Shown here: positions 1 to 13,858 of the stretch, piece by piece
Layout: the number at the start of each line of letters is the position of its first letter
Numbering within the stretch: position 1 is the first letter of the stretch
Origin: Antennarius striatus
Taxonomy: Eukaryota > Chordata > Actinopteri > Lophiiformes > Antennariidae
DNA length: 64,000 bases
Reading direction: 5' to 3'
Assembly (NCBI RefSeq): GCF_040054535.1
Contig: NC_090782.1
Coordinates: 22,093,001 to 22,157,000, forward strand
Translations under genes and position numbers: made by a program
The notes under the pieces: generated by a model
Databases searched by the model: none
The model's input: only the letters and a program-made list of their open reading frames with translations
Told to the model about the DNA's origin: nothing

Positions 1-1541
1 CTGCGATTCGTTAAGAAGATACAGACATCACGAGTCGATGTACAGAAATCCTCTAACAAACAAAGATAGTTTTCCAAAACATACAAAAAAGTTTATTTCC
101 AAATATATCCCTTTTCTTCCTATGGACAAAAAAAAAAAAAAAGCAGATGATAAATAACAACATGATAAAACACACTTTGCTAACAATCTTCATTGATGAC
201 TCAAAAAACATGGCCTCATACAAGATAACAGGAGGTGATAGGTGGTTTTGTATTTCACAGAGATGCAAAAAAATCGACAGAAGAGTCACTTCGTCGCTCT
301 TAGCGGTGCAGATTGACTCGTGCGCGGCGGCACATGCACAGGAGGGGGGGGGGGTACACCACAAAAGGCCTTAAAGACATTTGGGGACCTGCAAGGGTCG
401 ACACAGGAAAGAAACACGAGGAATTATTTCAACATATCGACAGTAGTTGTCAATTCTGCTCAGGTTACCTCACCTGTTCCACCCCCCCAACCCACCCCCG
501 CTTCAAATGTTTGCCACAGGAGACAAACTATTATAAACAACACATAAAAGAAATATTCATTATGCTTTTCCTTCAGTTCCTGCCTTAAAGCTGTGATTTT
601 TGAGCACAAAAACAAGGTTACAGGCAACATGGGGGCGCGTCGAGGGTGTAATGTTGCATTCTCCAATAACTCTGATAATACTGGGCCTTATTAATCATTG
701 ATCCGGTCGCTGGTGTTTCTTTCACTATATCTTCACAGTGCTAAAAGTAAGGATGAGAGTAACTCAGTCAGGGACGATGTCTTCAAGAGGGATGAAGACT
801 GATTCCTGGGTTCAAATGTACCTCGAATAGATAATTATCGGACGGACGTGTGATTAATAATAGCCTGTTAAGTTTAAGATGCTGACGCAGACTTGGTGCG
901 GTAGTTAAAATCCCACATGGGGCAACAAAACCTCTCCACAGATGAAACAAATTCAGATCATGTACTTAGAAAAATCAGATCAAGACTGAGAAAAATGTAC
1001 CTTCTGTAACATTATGGCTCAGTGAGAAAGAAGAAATGACAATGAGCAGTCATAATTACTGACTCTTGGCACTACATAATCTGTTGGTTGACACAGTAGA
1101 AAGCTACATCTCACAGTGGACAGGCTGAGCACCAGGAAAAAACATACTCAGAATTATATTTCAAGTTTCTTCTTTCTGACTGAATGTGATAAGAAATGTG
1201 TTTTTGCCCCCAAATTCTCAAAATTATCCAAAGAGATCACCCTTGCAATGAGGGAAGAGAGAGATTTCTAGAACTAGATGGTGTCACAAAGTCAGTCCAC
1301 TGTTCATAATGTTAAAATATTTCACAGGAGTCCTGAGGAACCCTTAAAAAAAAAAAAAAAAAGTCAGGTCAGAGGTGATGCAGCAGCCTTTCCCATCCGA
1401 GTTGTTCCAAAGCGTAGGGTGTCTTCCTGCGCTCGACCTCTGCTGTCTGCTGCAGACGAGGGGGGGGGGGACAGACAAAGGAGACAGAGGAAGACAGACA
1501 GAAAGAGAAAATATCCATTCTTCCAGCAGCGTCTGTGCCCT
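1..1541 (-). other. Probable 3' UTR and downstream flank of ap1m2
   Basis: No coding exon was recognised here. It lies downstream of the ap1m2 stop codon (1544-1542). The minus strand carries an AATAAA at 97-92 followed by T/G-rich sequence, so a long 3' UTR of about 1.45 kb is possible. Homopolymer A, G and C runs are frequent (for example near 130, 345 and 1350). Confidence 0.35.
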
Positions 1542-4500
1542 TTAGTTTGTCCGGAGCTGATAATCTGCCAAGAGACGTAACAGAAGAGCATTAACGCAGC
1601 GTTCTTCCCCTCCTCATCACCTCTTGAGCATCGCATCAGAGCCAATGAGACCCAATGAACTCTAAACATGATCTGCATCCACGCAAGGTGGGAAAAAAAA
1701 AACATTCCTGTTGCAAATATTTCATTTCACTTGTAAGAATCCCAGTTATTGCTATAAACATCTCATTTTTTCTTCATGTTTTAATTCCAACTGATGTAAA
1801 TTCTAATGTTCTTTTAGGCGATAGTGCGTTTCCACTCTGTGGCTTTACAGGAAACTTTCGAATTTGAAGGTTAAAAAAAAAAAAAAAGGATTAAAAGGAG
1901 AGTTTCTAAAAATCCAACCTTGGTTACTTTAGTTACAGAAGCTGGTAGAAAAAAATAATAAAAATCAGAGCAGGCATTAAGACTTCTTTTCCTGAGAGCT
2001 TTGGAGACCTTGATTCTGCACATCAGAAGTGAATGCGTCACCTCCCAAAGGCACTTCAGTACAACGGCAGGTGAGTTTTAGACGGAACAAAGACGACCAA
2101 CGCCGTGGAGAAACGACCAACTTCCAGCTCGCGGGTAACAGATGCTGCCTCTGTTTACGCAAAAGACCAGGGAAAATAGGAGGGGAGACGGGGGGAAGAA
2201 GGGGGGGCCTACTGTGCCACATGTAAGGGTTAACGTCAGCTGACAGTTGAAACGCATGGAGACGGTTTCAGAGGTTGCATCTGGCAGAAATCCAAAAACG
2301 GTGTTTCAAGTTTCAGACACTTCATGCTTGAAACTTGCCATTTAAATTTCCACTATCCTCGTCTGGCTGAAAGAGGTGGACTGTGATTCTCCCCCCGGTC
2401 CCGGCTGGGACCGCCGACGGCCTGACATTCAGGCGGCCGTCAGTCTTTACTGCTGTACGGGTGCGGCTGTTAAATGCCTGTCCATTACTCATTAATGACT
2501 CGGCGCGGTCAGTCTAAAGTATCAGGGTATTGCTTAATCAGTGTGAGTGTGTCTGCATGTAGCGCTGAGTGAAATATGATCGTCGCCGTCTCCCCCCCCC
2601 CCACCTGCCTCCCCCATTCTGCTGATGGTGACAGTAAGAGAAAGGTGATAGGCTTTTCTCCACCGCCCCCCCCAACCCCCACTTCACTTCTCTTTTTTTT
2701 TAATCCTGCCCTCTGTTCAGCACTTCCTTGCTGGTGATAATAACCCCGGCGTTTGTCAAGCGCCAACCTGGGAGCCTCCTTGCGCCCCCCCTTGGCATCG
2801 GTCAACCTCAGCCACCCCCCATCCCCTCCTGGCTCCTACCTGACACATCCAGGTAATGCATATGATGGATGTTACGGGCCGTTTCATTCCTCAGATGTAT
2901 GGCGGATATAACACTTTGGCTTGGGTCCAGTGGAGGTATTGGGCTTCCATCTCCATATACATTTCTATGCCCCCCCCCCCCCACCTGAAGTAAGCACGCT
3001 CCTAAGGAGGATTTTGCTGCAGCCTCATTAAGATACTGAAACTTTAATGTGGCTACGATGCGTGTGATCGGTCCAAAAATGAGCATATATTGACAGTTAA
3101 AGGAGTTGTTATATATTCTGACTCCAATCAGCAGGTTGATCAGAATCCACAGGAAACAAGACGCCGAAGCAGCTCTGGGGGTTTGTCTCTTTCGTTGTCA
3201 CCTTAAACACAATAAATGCGATGTAGAGGGGTTCATTCCTGGGGCAGCGAATTAATCTACAGATCCCAGGTGCCAGCTTTTTGCGAAACAAATTCGACTG
3301 CATTCTCTCAAATTTACAGTAACCCTGTTCCATTTTGGACAACTGAGACACAAAGAATTTTATGCCACAGGCTTTGCAGGCTTGTAAAGTTTCTATCTCT
3401 GATATCCTGCATGTTGTCAGACTAAGCCCCCGAGGCCATGACTCACGCTGATAGAGCCAGGTAATGGATATGACGGATGTTTTACAGCTGGGTTCACTCC
3501 TAGGGCACACGGTGAATATTGTCGCAGAGAGACCAATTCTCAAACTGCTCCTACAAGGAAAACATCATATTTAACCTCATCGTAACCTACGGTTTGCCAG
3601 TAGGTGTGGACTTTAGATCATACGTGACATCTTGTTGTAGTTTTATGAAAGTTTATAAGAAATACAAAAAACAATGTTCCTTATTGTCATATCTTTATGA
3701 ATCTTTTATTCCGCTGTTATAAAAATATTCTTTTGTCAGTAAAATTGAATTAGATCCAGTCACACTTCAGTGCTTGACTGTTTAACAACACGGCTCCCAT
3801 CTTTAACACCACAGTCCCTGACCTCGTGTTACCGCTGATTAAATAATAATCTCTGCCAGGCGCGGCGGTCCCTGACCTCATGTTGCTATTCATTTAAAAA
3901 AAAAAAAAGATATGCACATTTTAAATGGAAAAGAAAAAGATTTCAGGTCTCAGAATTGGTAGTGAGTGTTTCAGCATGCTTGTTCTCACCTCCACTTTGT
4001 GTGATGTAGCGCACCCACGGCAACGCCTGGTAACCGCTCTTCTCTATGATCTTAAGGTAACGCACCTGGGGAGCAAAGACAGGCCAAATAGTCGTTTCAC
4101 TTATTCACACAAACACACATCAGCGGCTCCTGTAACACAATCCTGGCCTTGCAATCTCAGTGTTTACCAACTTTTATCTTTAACCCTCCCTTCTATGTGT
4201 GCTGGACTGTTTAAGAACATTGGTCGATGCTCCTGGTTTCATCTTGGGTCATGACATTCACCTTTTCTTACCATCGCTCTTCTCATCTTTTAAATCTCAG
4301 GACACAAGGAGTTTAGCTGCATCTATGTCGTCTAGCGATCAGCTTACGCATCTGATGAATGGGATCAGTCCACATTGACAGCATGGGTCTCATTATGACC
4401 ATCTTTTATGCCTGCTCTCCGTGTTGTGATTGGTCCGGGTCATCAGACCTGATCCTAACTTCCCTTGCCTTTCCAAACAATGCAAGGAGATGCCAGTTAA

Positions 4501-5550
4501 GTTTTTTTACCCAGCATTCCTGAAGGCCACTAGCATTCAGTCTGCAGTGTGGCCACAAGTGAATCAAGTATTGAATTGTAAAAAAAAAAAACAGTCAAAA
4601 AACAAACCAAAGATCAGCTGTGTAATGTTAATAAAAGGGGTCCAACCTGAATCCCTGAGACTGTGAAGTAGGGAATCTCAAAGTTAACTGTGATTGGTCT
4701 CTTCGCATCCAGTTCCTCACTCTCCACGCTGGGGAGGCCGAAGTGTGCCCGCATCATGTACTCCTTCCCTCCCTGTACGGAAGAGGAAAGGTCATAAAAA
4801 ACCAGTTAGTAACTTTAATAAAACTGATGCAGTCCAATTCATGATGTCCCCAAACGGTTACACATGAAAGCATTTTATTTTTAATCTCAGGTAAACAAGT
4901 CTAAACAATGAGGTTGTGTGGTCTGATAAAGACAAACATACAAAAACATTTCTGCTCATGGAAAAATGTGATAACTCCCATGTTGTTAAAAAAAAAAAAA
5001 GATAAGTCAGATTTTATGGGGTTGAGAATCCGGCCATCATATCGAGGCTATAAACACAAAACAACCGGTTAAATCACGCATCGGAGCAGCTGCTATACCT
5101 TTAACACCCGCTAGTGGAGGAACAAGGCAGTAACTTCCTGCTGAGTCCAGATATATGAAACTTATTTTAGGTTGTGAACTGTGACATTTTCTTGACACTA
5201 ACCGGGAAGGACTTGATATTCCACTGCACCACATTCTTCTCGGGCAGCCACTTGGTGTTTCCCGTGCTGGTCTTGAATTTGGGTGAATCTGCATCACTGG
5301 GCACCGGCACCAGGATGGCCACGTTGTTGGCAGTGGACCGGCTCTTGAACTGACTCCGAGCCTACGGAAGGTCACAGAGGGCAGAATTCTAATGACAATT
5401 AAAAAACAAAACAGATGTTCAAGAGGTCTTTGACGATTGATCACGCTGCAGCTTGTTATTTTCCTGTGCAGGCATTACTTCCTCAAACAGACAGTAAGAT
5501 GTACTTCGCAAGAGAAGAGATTAGATGAGTGGATTAGGGCATGGCCCTTC

Positions 5551-5588
<38 letters not shown>

Positions 5589-6988
5589 TTTTATGTGTGT
5601 GTCACTTACCTTCACCTTGATCTCCACACGGCTGTGAGAGAACTTCTCAATCACGCTCTCGATCCATATGAGGGGCTTTACCTGTCAGATGGAGAGAGGC
5701 GGGAGACAAGGTCAGAGGGTTCAGCACAGAATGAGACGACATCGCAGATCAGCAGAGTGACACGGTGGAAAGGACGGAGAGAGAGAGAGAGAGATTGTGT
5801 TTGTCTAAGGGAAACAATAATGTTAAGACGGAGGCTCAGACAGATGTCAGGCACAGCAGGCACCTTTAAGGTCACCGGACATCATCTGTTTATATTTAAT
5901 GTTGATCTTCTTTTGCTATGTGAAGATGTTTACTGATGGAAGAGTTATCGATTACAGAGTCCTCAGATTTTATATATTTGAATGATATGTATATATTTAC
6001 ATATGTAACTAATTAATAATTAATTTTGCAGAGGTATGCGCTCTCTAGGTCCCGTCTTATTATATAGTTGTGAAATCTTATAGCTTTACTGCAATCGATC
6101 AGAACATCCTTTGCTCATAGTTCCCACTTGATTTCTCTTTTACATCTGATGCTGTATTGACACCCTGTGGACACAGGTTCATATGGCTTTCACTGTGAAT
6201 ATTTATTCCAGCCAAGGAGGCTGCGGTTTCACACACTGGTTGGTTCATATTGAAAAGAATTATGTAATAACTAGTGAATGGATTTCTGGAGTCGACGGTC
6301 TACTGAATAACGTTGCAGGAAAGAACATTCTGGAACAGACCTGAAAAGCGGGAGCCATTCCAGGTACGTTTCTAGTTCATTATTTTGAAATGTATTTTTT
6401 TTCTATATTATTATAGAAAAAAATGTAATACCAAAATAAAATTTAAAAAAAAGTCCTGCTTTCACATGGTAACTTTGTCTAAATGATCCCGGTACACAAA
6501 GATCTGCAAAAACATCAGAACGTTCTGTCGTACGCACTTTACAGCTGTGGCCCTTTCAAAATAAAATGTGACAAAAGTTGCATTTTTGGGTAAAACAATT
6601 TCTGTTCAGTTGAGACAATGTTATTTACACAATTACTGGTAATTCTGGAAGTAAACATAACAGCAAATGAAGTCTGTAAATCCGTATCGACTAGGATCAA
6701 CCAAATTATTTGTTAGCACCTCATGAATATCTGCACATAGAAATAAGAAAAAAGGGAAGAGGAACATTCTAATGTGTTTTTCGTATTGTGTGTGCATTAA
6801 AGGGACGTTTGTACATTTGTCAGTGACTTCCACTCACTGCAGTGTTGAGGCGGTAAGACATGAGCTCGCTCTCGCCGTCGGGAGGGATGAAAGAAATGGT
6901 GCGGTCATTCTCGAAGCGTGACAGACGGACACACTGATGGAACTTCACATCCTCCAGCTCCACCGTCTTACTCTTCTCTCCTGATGCA

Positions 6989-7042
<54 letters not shown>

Positions 7043-7162
7043 GCAATAGATGGTAAACACACTCAGAAATACACAAAGAAGATTGAAGAGGCTTGCATGC
7101 AGCCTGAGGGAAATCAAGGTCAAGGTCAACATTCACTCAGCCTGACTCACTCTCACTCGCTT

Positions 7163-7228
<66 letters not shown>

Positions 7229-10200
7229 TATGCACAGTATGCTACCAATCCATCTGCCGTCGTCTTATCCCCCGCTGAACAGTTATTTACCCACCACACA
7301 GAAAGGAGTGCTGTACAAACACACACACGCGCGTGCGTACGCACACACACACACACACACAGCCTGCCTTCAAAACCTGCTTCCATCGTCTTCTCCCCAC
7401 CTGAAGCCCATTCAGCTGCCCCACAATAAATCCACACCTGCACTCATACAGCAAAGTAGATAACGACTGTATGATCACAACCACAAGACTGACACAGGTT
7501 TTTTATTAGGCTCTTATTTTGTAAAATACGCCAACAAGGCTTTATTCTAGATTAGCATAAGAGAACAGTCACCAGGAGAGTTACCAGAATGTAAACTGGT
7601 GCTCTGCCATTTACCTCATGTCTATTTTTAGATTAACGTACCGCAGATAAAGTAGTTCCCTTTCTATGTGAATAAATTAGGCTCTTCCAGAAACGTCCAA
7701 TCACGGGTAGGAGGAAGTGTGCAGCGCTGCTTCAGAGAGCAGTTAAACCCACTCCCTCACTGGTGGCATCTGTAGTCTGCAGGAGAACCGCTGATGTTCT
7801 CCTCCTGTGTGGTTAATGGAGGGTGCTGAGCGGAGGAGGACCGCTGCAATGACTGCATGCTGCTGGCCTTCAACGACATCTCAACTGTGCCTTCCACCAT
7901 GTTTGCCTGTTCTGAATGCGACCCTGGACCAGCACCGAGGCCCGCTGGAGAGAATGACAATGTGTGTACTGCAGAGTAGTACTTCTGTTTCTGTTTGTTT
8001 AGTGCCACACACACACGCACACACTCCTGCAAGCAACCTTATCAAGGAGACAAGAAATAAAGGTCATATGGGAGAGTCTCTGTCAACGCTGCGATCTCAA
8101 GTAAGTGGTAGGCGTGTGTGTGTGTGTGTGTGTGTGACAAGAATTCAAGATGCAGCAGCATCCCCTGAGATTCCCTCTTAAACCTGCTCTCACCTGTTAA
8201 TACACAGCAGCAGACAGGAGGAACTTCATCTGTTGTTGCACAGTAAAAGAACAGACACAGAACCGATGCGTCATGTTCCCTAAATGTTCCTGTCCAAAGC
8301 ATCTCGCTGTGCCGTGACATCACTGAGGTCACTGAACCGTTAAAGAGAAAGTTAAAAAACAAAACAAAACTGCCTTCCATTTACAAGCAGAAAGGTCAAG
8401 ATATAATTTATTTAACTTAAAAATGTATCTAACTATTTCTTGAATCAACCTTCTCAAAGTTATGATGTAACATATGTCTGTAAGTCTGTATAAACCTGAA
8501 TATGTATGAAATTTAACAATTTAATATCAAAGAGAATACAAAAACCAATGTTGATTATCTTAAAAAAATATATACATGTACCCGTATTAAAAAATGTATA
8601 TATGTGTGTGTGCGTGTGTGTGTGTGTGTACAGAATCTCACTCTTTATGTATGCACACACTTACAGAATGAGATTTCAGTTGCCTTGAAGTGACTCTTCT
8701 GAATTTCTGCCAGCAGAGGGCAGTGTTAAATGATTTATAGTCTTTTATGGTACATCTGAGGTAAAAATAAATAAATTTTCATGTACCGCCGCTGTATCCA
8801 CCGTAGCGGGTCACAGGGAGCTGGAGCCTATCCCAAAATAAAATAAAAAGTGCAGATCAGGCAATTATGATAAAAACCCAAAAACTGTGGGTGGTTGGAA
8901 ATGTTAAATAGCTGATGAAGAGAATGAGAGAGAGAATTCTATTTGAATATGTGTCAGTGGGCGTGTTTTGCCAGTATGTTTGTTTCATGGTGATTTCTGA
9001 TCATCTTTTTTTCTGAGGGGTATGTTATTTCCCAGACTGCAACACCCAGCAGGGGCTTTGCGGGCTGCATATACAGGATATCTACAGACCCCTCAACCTT
9101 TCATCTGCAGGGCTGTAGCCGGGGGGTGAGGATTAACTTGGAAGGAAAAAGAGGCTAGACAGTGATGGAGCCTTTCCCTTTCAGTGAGGAGTGGCAGGGG
9201 GTAAGAAATGTAGGCAAAAGAGAGAGAGAAAGATGAAGAAGGAGAAGGGAGAGAGTAGGACAAGAGGATGCGGGGGGTGGGGGGGGGACAAAGGAGGAGA
9301 GATGAAACAGTAGGAGACGTTAATGGGAAAACTGGGAAAAGCAGGAAGAGAGGAAAAGGAAGATGAGAGGAGATGAAAGTTAAGCTGGGCGTGGATTTAT
9401 GGAAGTTAAAGGTTGAGACAGACAGAAGGGGTGAGGGCAATCAACCAGTAGCAACGGCACAATACTAGCGCTTTACTTAAAGCATTATTTTACACATTTT
9501 TAACGCAAATGTCTACTCAGGGTGAAATATCTGCTCTTGAAAATACAATAAAACATTCCCAGCTGACAGTTCACAGGTTCGCTGCCAAACATGTCAAATC
9601 TGTTACGGCTTTAGAAACAGAAAACTCTTGGATTTTCCTCTCAAAATGTATTTGTTTATGACAGTCAGTGTCAGTTCAGGGTGTGAAATAAAGTGTATCT
9701 CGGTCGACTGGAGAGGGAATACGAGGTAATGAGATGAACGTATGAACTCTGCTTGGTACAAACACACAAAATATTACGTTTTCTAGACTTGACAGAAATA
9801 TATTGTCAGACTAAACAGAGCTTTGAGTTATTGTCAGTCATCCCAATTCCTCCAGGAGAACAGATTCGACTACAAATGCACCAACAAGAAATTAAAAAGA
9901 ATTCACATAAGCGTTACTTTTTTTTTTTTTTTTCCAAGACGCCGACTCAGCAATACTTACTGCCGGTGATTTCGAACAGCACTTTGTCATTGAGGCCCAA
10001 CCGGAGTTCAGGCATCCCCGACAGAACTACTTTGAGTTTGATGGTTCCCACTATCTCGCTCCGCAGGACGCTGCCATTAGCGCTCACCTGAAGACATACA
10101 GTAAGAGGAAAGCATTACATCAGCCATAAGAAAAGGAATAGCACGATAAAAATCTGATCTGTAGAAAAATCCCAGCCCCGAACCTGAGAGAAGACATCAT

Positions 10201-10851
10201 AAGTGAGACGTAAATATAGTTCTCTCCTGTTCTGCAATTGCAGAGAATCCGAGCCCCCATCCAGTTTCCTCTGTTATATACGTTACATTTTCCTCCAAAG
10301 AAGATTTAATGCAGCCTTAACAAGATCACAATGCACCCTGACTGGTATAGTGGCAATTACTTTGTTTGTCTGGTTGACATAATAAGCCAGGAAACATAAA
10401 AGTCTAAACTGTTGCTTATTGGTTTTTTCATTCTGACCCACAGAAAGTTTCTGATAGAATTATGGACCAATCTTTAAAAGAAACAGCCGCTACAGTAAGT
10501 CACTAATCACACGACACAATGAAGACGCGAACAGTAAACACCACAAAACACTCTATTGAAAAAGAAGAAAAAGATCATTGACTGTTTCCTTTGTAATTCA
10601 ATTCCTGGAAGAAGAAAAGGAGCCAAAACACATCGAGGTTCTAAAAGACAATTTAGGTTATTTTTTAGCCCCAGTGAACTCACAAAACTTTCCGACCGTC
10701 TAAACAGTCACAAAGGAGGATGCCACGATGCAGAATTGATGCGTCAATGATGACATCACATTAACAAATTGTGAATTTCTTTGAAAAGATGAGAGAGATC
10801 CTGGTGGAACTGACACTGGCGTGCAGCTCATGCTAAATTCAACTATCTGAA

Positions 10852-10924
<73 letters not shown>

Positions 10925-13635
10925 GTGTGTGTGTGTGACACAACACTGAAGATCAAAAGCCGTCCTCACCAGTAGATTTACCGACTCGATTACATCCATG
11001 AAAACTTCATTCTTCCTGTACTTTATGCCTTCTGATCGCCATGACACGGCATTGGTGACGGTGGCAGGAGGTCGAGGAGCCCCGATGTCTAATTTATGAC
11101 CCTCCTGGGTAATGTACCTGAAAGGGACAAAAGAAGATGTGACACATGTTCAAGTGCTTCTAAAACCGTGTCATTTCCTGCTGAGAGGGCTTGAAGTAGA
11201 GTAGTTGTTCATCAGTATGCTTTTAAAACCAAAAAATGGTATTTCTAAATTTTGGAGAAATAACACTCTTAATTTGGAGGAATCTAAATAGTTTTGGTCT
11301 CTTGAGAGTTCTATTTGGTATTAGTCACCGTTGATGCCTGCAAATAAACATATTCCAGTTTGAATAAATGAAAAGGGCTTGGTACTGTTGTATGAAGATT
11401 ACTCATGGGCGTAATTTGAAAACGGAGATTTACATAAGCTCATTGTGACCGCGGCCACAGATAATGACGTGATTTACATGCGTTTGTTTTTGTGATAATA
11501 AACTACGCTCGGTTAAATCAAAACATCATGCGTTAGAAATGGTTTGGAGTCACTGGGGTATGACAGAGTGTTTTGGCGTGGGAGTCCTGGAAACATCTTC
11601 AGTCGGTGTGTTTAGGTGGGTTAAGATGACATACAATATGTGTAAACAGGTTTCTAGTGTTTCAGCGCTCATCCGGTGAACATTTAAATTGAGGAAAGCG
11701 GCGTGGAGAGAAATTTTAATCCAACACGAGATGTATGTTATATAACAGGTATCATAGAGTATTGCACAATTTGATTAGCTGGTAAGTTTATCCGAGTTTA
11801 AACAGCACATATGGACTATATTGGGTCATCACATATCCAACACCTTTAATTTGATGGATCAACACTTTGTCAAGCAGTTTGCTCCAGGATTGATTATCTA
11901 TCTACCAATCTTTAAATGATAGGTAGATAGTTACTGCTTTTTTAAGAAAATATTTTGACCAGGATTAATGGAGTTTTTTGGAAAGCAATAAGCTGCGCAA
12001 TAAGCTGCGCAATAAGCTGCGTAAACACTGAAAGGCGTTAGCTTCTCACAAAGGTTCTGCGCTAAATGAGCTGGCATGTGTCGCCTGTGGATGTGTGTGT
12101 ACAATACACACAATATGAACATTTGTTTGGGGTTGTGTTTCCTAGAAGCATTCAGCAGGTTTCTCTTCTGCACCCAATGCCCATGAGGGAAGGAGTGGAG
12201 TGCTAAGAGCTATAAAAACACAACTGGTGCATTCATTTGATCAATGGTAATTATTAAGTACTGAATGGTGCATCTCTAAAAAGTATGATCAGGTTAATAA
12301 ATAATGAATGTCAGGGCTTTAATGTCTTGTTGCCTTGATTGAGGCTGTAAAAAAACATTTAATCTATTTATATACATTTATTTAGCAGGAAGAATCCGTT
12401 CAATCATCTTATGTACTATATGTACTAGAGGTTGTGTGGACATTTTTTTTTTGTTTCTAAGGAGACATAATGACTTCCCATGATAATAGGAGGGAACTGG
12501 AGTCAAATAAACAACATGTGACCGGGCCTGTTTTTACCAAAACACCTGTTCCCCTCCACGGTTCACTTCTCATCAGCTTTGTTTCCACTGAACACGAAAC
12601 GTTCACTTTTTCTTCCAATAACTCTGGTGTTAATATTCACAAAAGGACAAGACGCAGCTGTTTTTCAGCCGTGAGCTTGAGATCACTTTGAATCCAACTC
12701 CTACATGTGCAAACATAAATATGTCAGACTCAGTTTGACAGTGATCCAAACTCAGATCGTCGGAAAGCAACAAAACCTCGCCCACTCCCTTCGTTCTCCC
12801 CTCTGACCTCCTCCTCTCTTATTTCAGTTGTTCCTCACTGTTTTTGGGGGGATTTTTTGTTTTTTGCTTTTAACCCCACAGGCCAGCACATTTCTGATTC
12901 TTGTAGGTCCACTGAGGCATATCAGCGACACAGAATTGATTTGGGTGGCACATCGGCACAGTGTGTAGCGCTGTCACCTCACAGCAAGAAGGTTCTGGGT
13001 TCATTTCCTTTCTGTAATCTAATGTAATCTCATGTAGTCTAATCTATTTTTACATCGTCATAAGGCCCATTTTAGAATCACTATTCCAGCTGCTCTGAGG
13101 ACGTGAGGAGCCACCTCTTTGAGATAATCTGTTGGGGGGGGGTGGGCCCAGCATCACAGCCAACGACACCAAACACAACTTATTTGAACAAACACAAACA
13201 CTCGATGAAGGGTCTCCCTTTCATCTCAGCTGAACATTTAATATCTAATGCCAATAACATAAAAGAATTTAGATTGAGTGATGGATTGAGGCAATATTCC
13301 CTCCCTCGTTCTTTGTCCTAGTTCCTCCCACATAGAGGGGCCTTGAATGCGAGCTGACAAACCGCAAAATCTGCAAGTGCTGAGAGATAAAAGGCGGCGA
13401 CAAGCGGGCTTAGGGGTCGACGTCGGGTTGTTTTGTTGCTTCTCTTGTTTGTTCTGTTCTGTTTTGCCCTGATTTTCCTCAGAAATGCTAATGAAAGAAT
13501 GTGGAAGGCAGCAAGTTGGCAGTAAACTGACAGATTAGCATAACAATAGCAATCACAACAAACACACACACACACACTGTACGAGGTTTGTACGTGGACG
13601 CACACATGAAGACACATGCGAACACACATTTGCAT

Positions 13636-13723
<88 letters not shown>

Positions 13724-13771
13724 TCATACGTTTATAAGTCAAGTTTGGGGCATGAAGAGGTCAGGGAGTAG

Positions 13772-13858
<87 letters not shown>

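Noticed and set aside
882..912. Candidate last exon of ap1m2 reading DFNYRTK on the minus strand
   Set aside because: No acceptor AG precedes it; the exon at 1564-1542 has a proper acceptor, correct phase and the conserved DYQLRT ending.
3109..3543. 144-codon minus-strand open frame
   Set aside because: It lies in the last ap1m2 intron and consists of the diverged repeat copies; no protein family resemblance.
6820..7484. Several open frames rich in Val-Cys or Thr-His
   Set aside because: These are translations of CA/TG dinucleotide arrays, not proteins. The same applies near 5541, 10700, 13318, 13774, 17474, 34666 and 47933.
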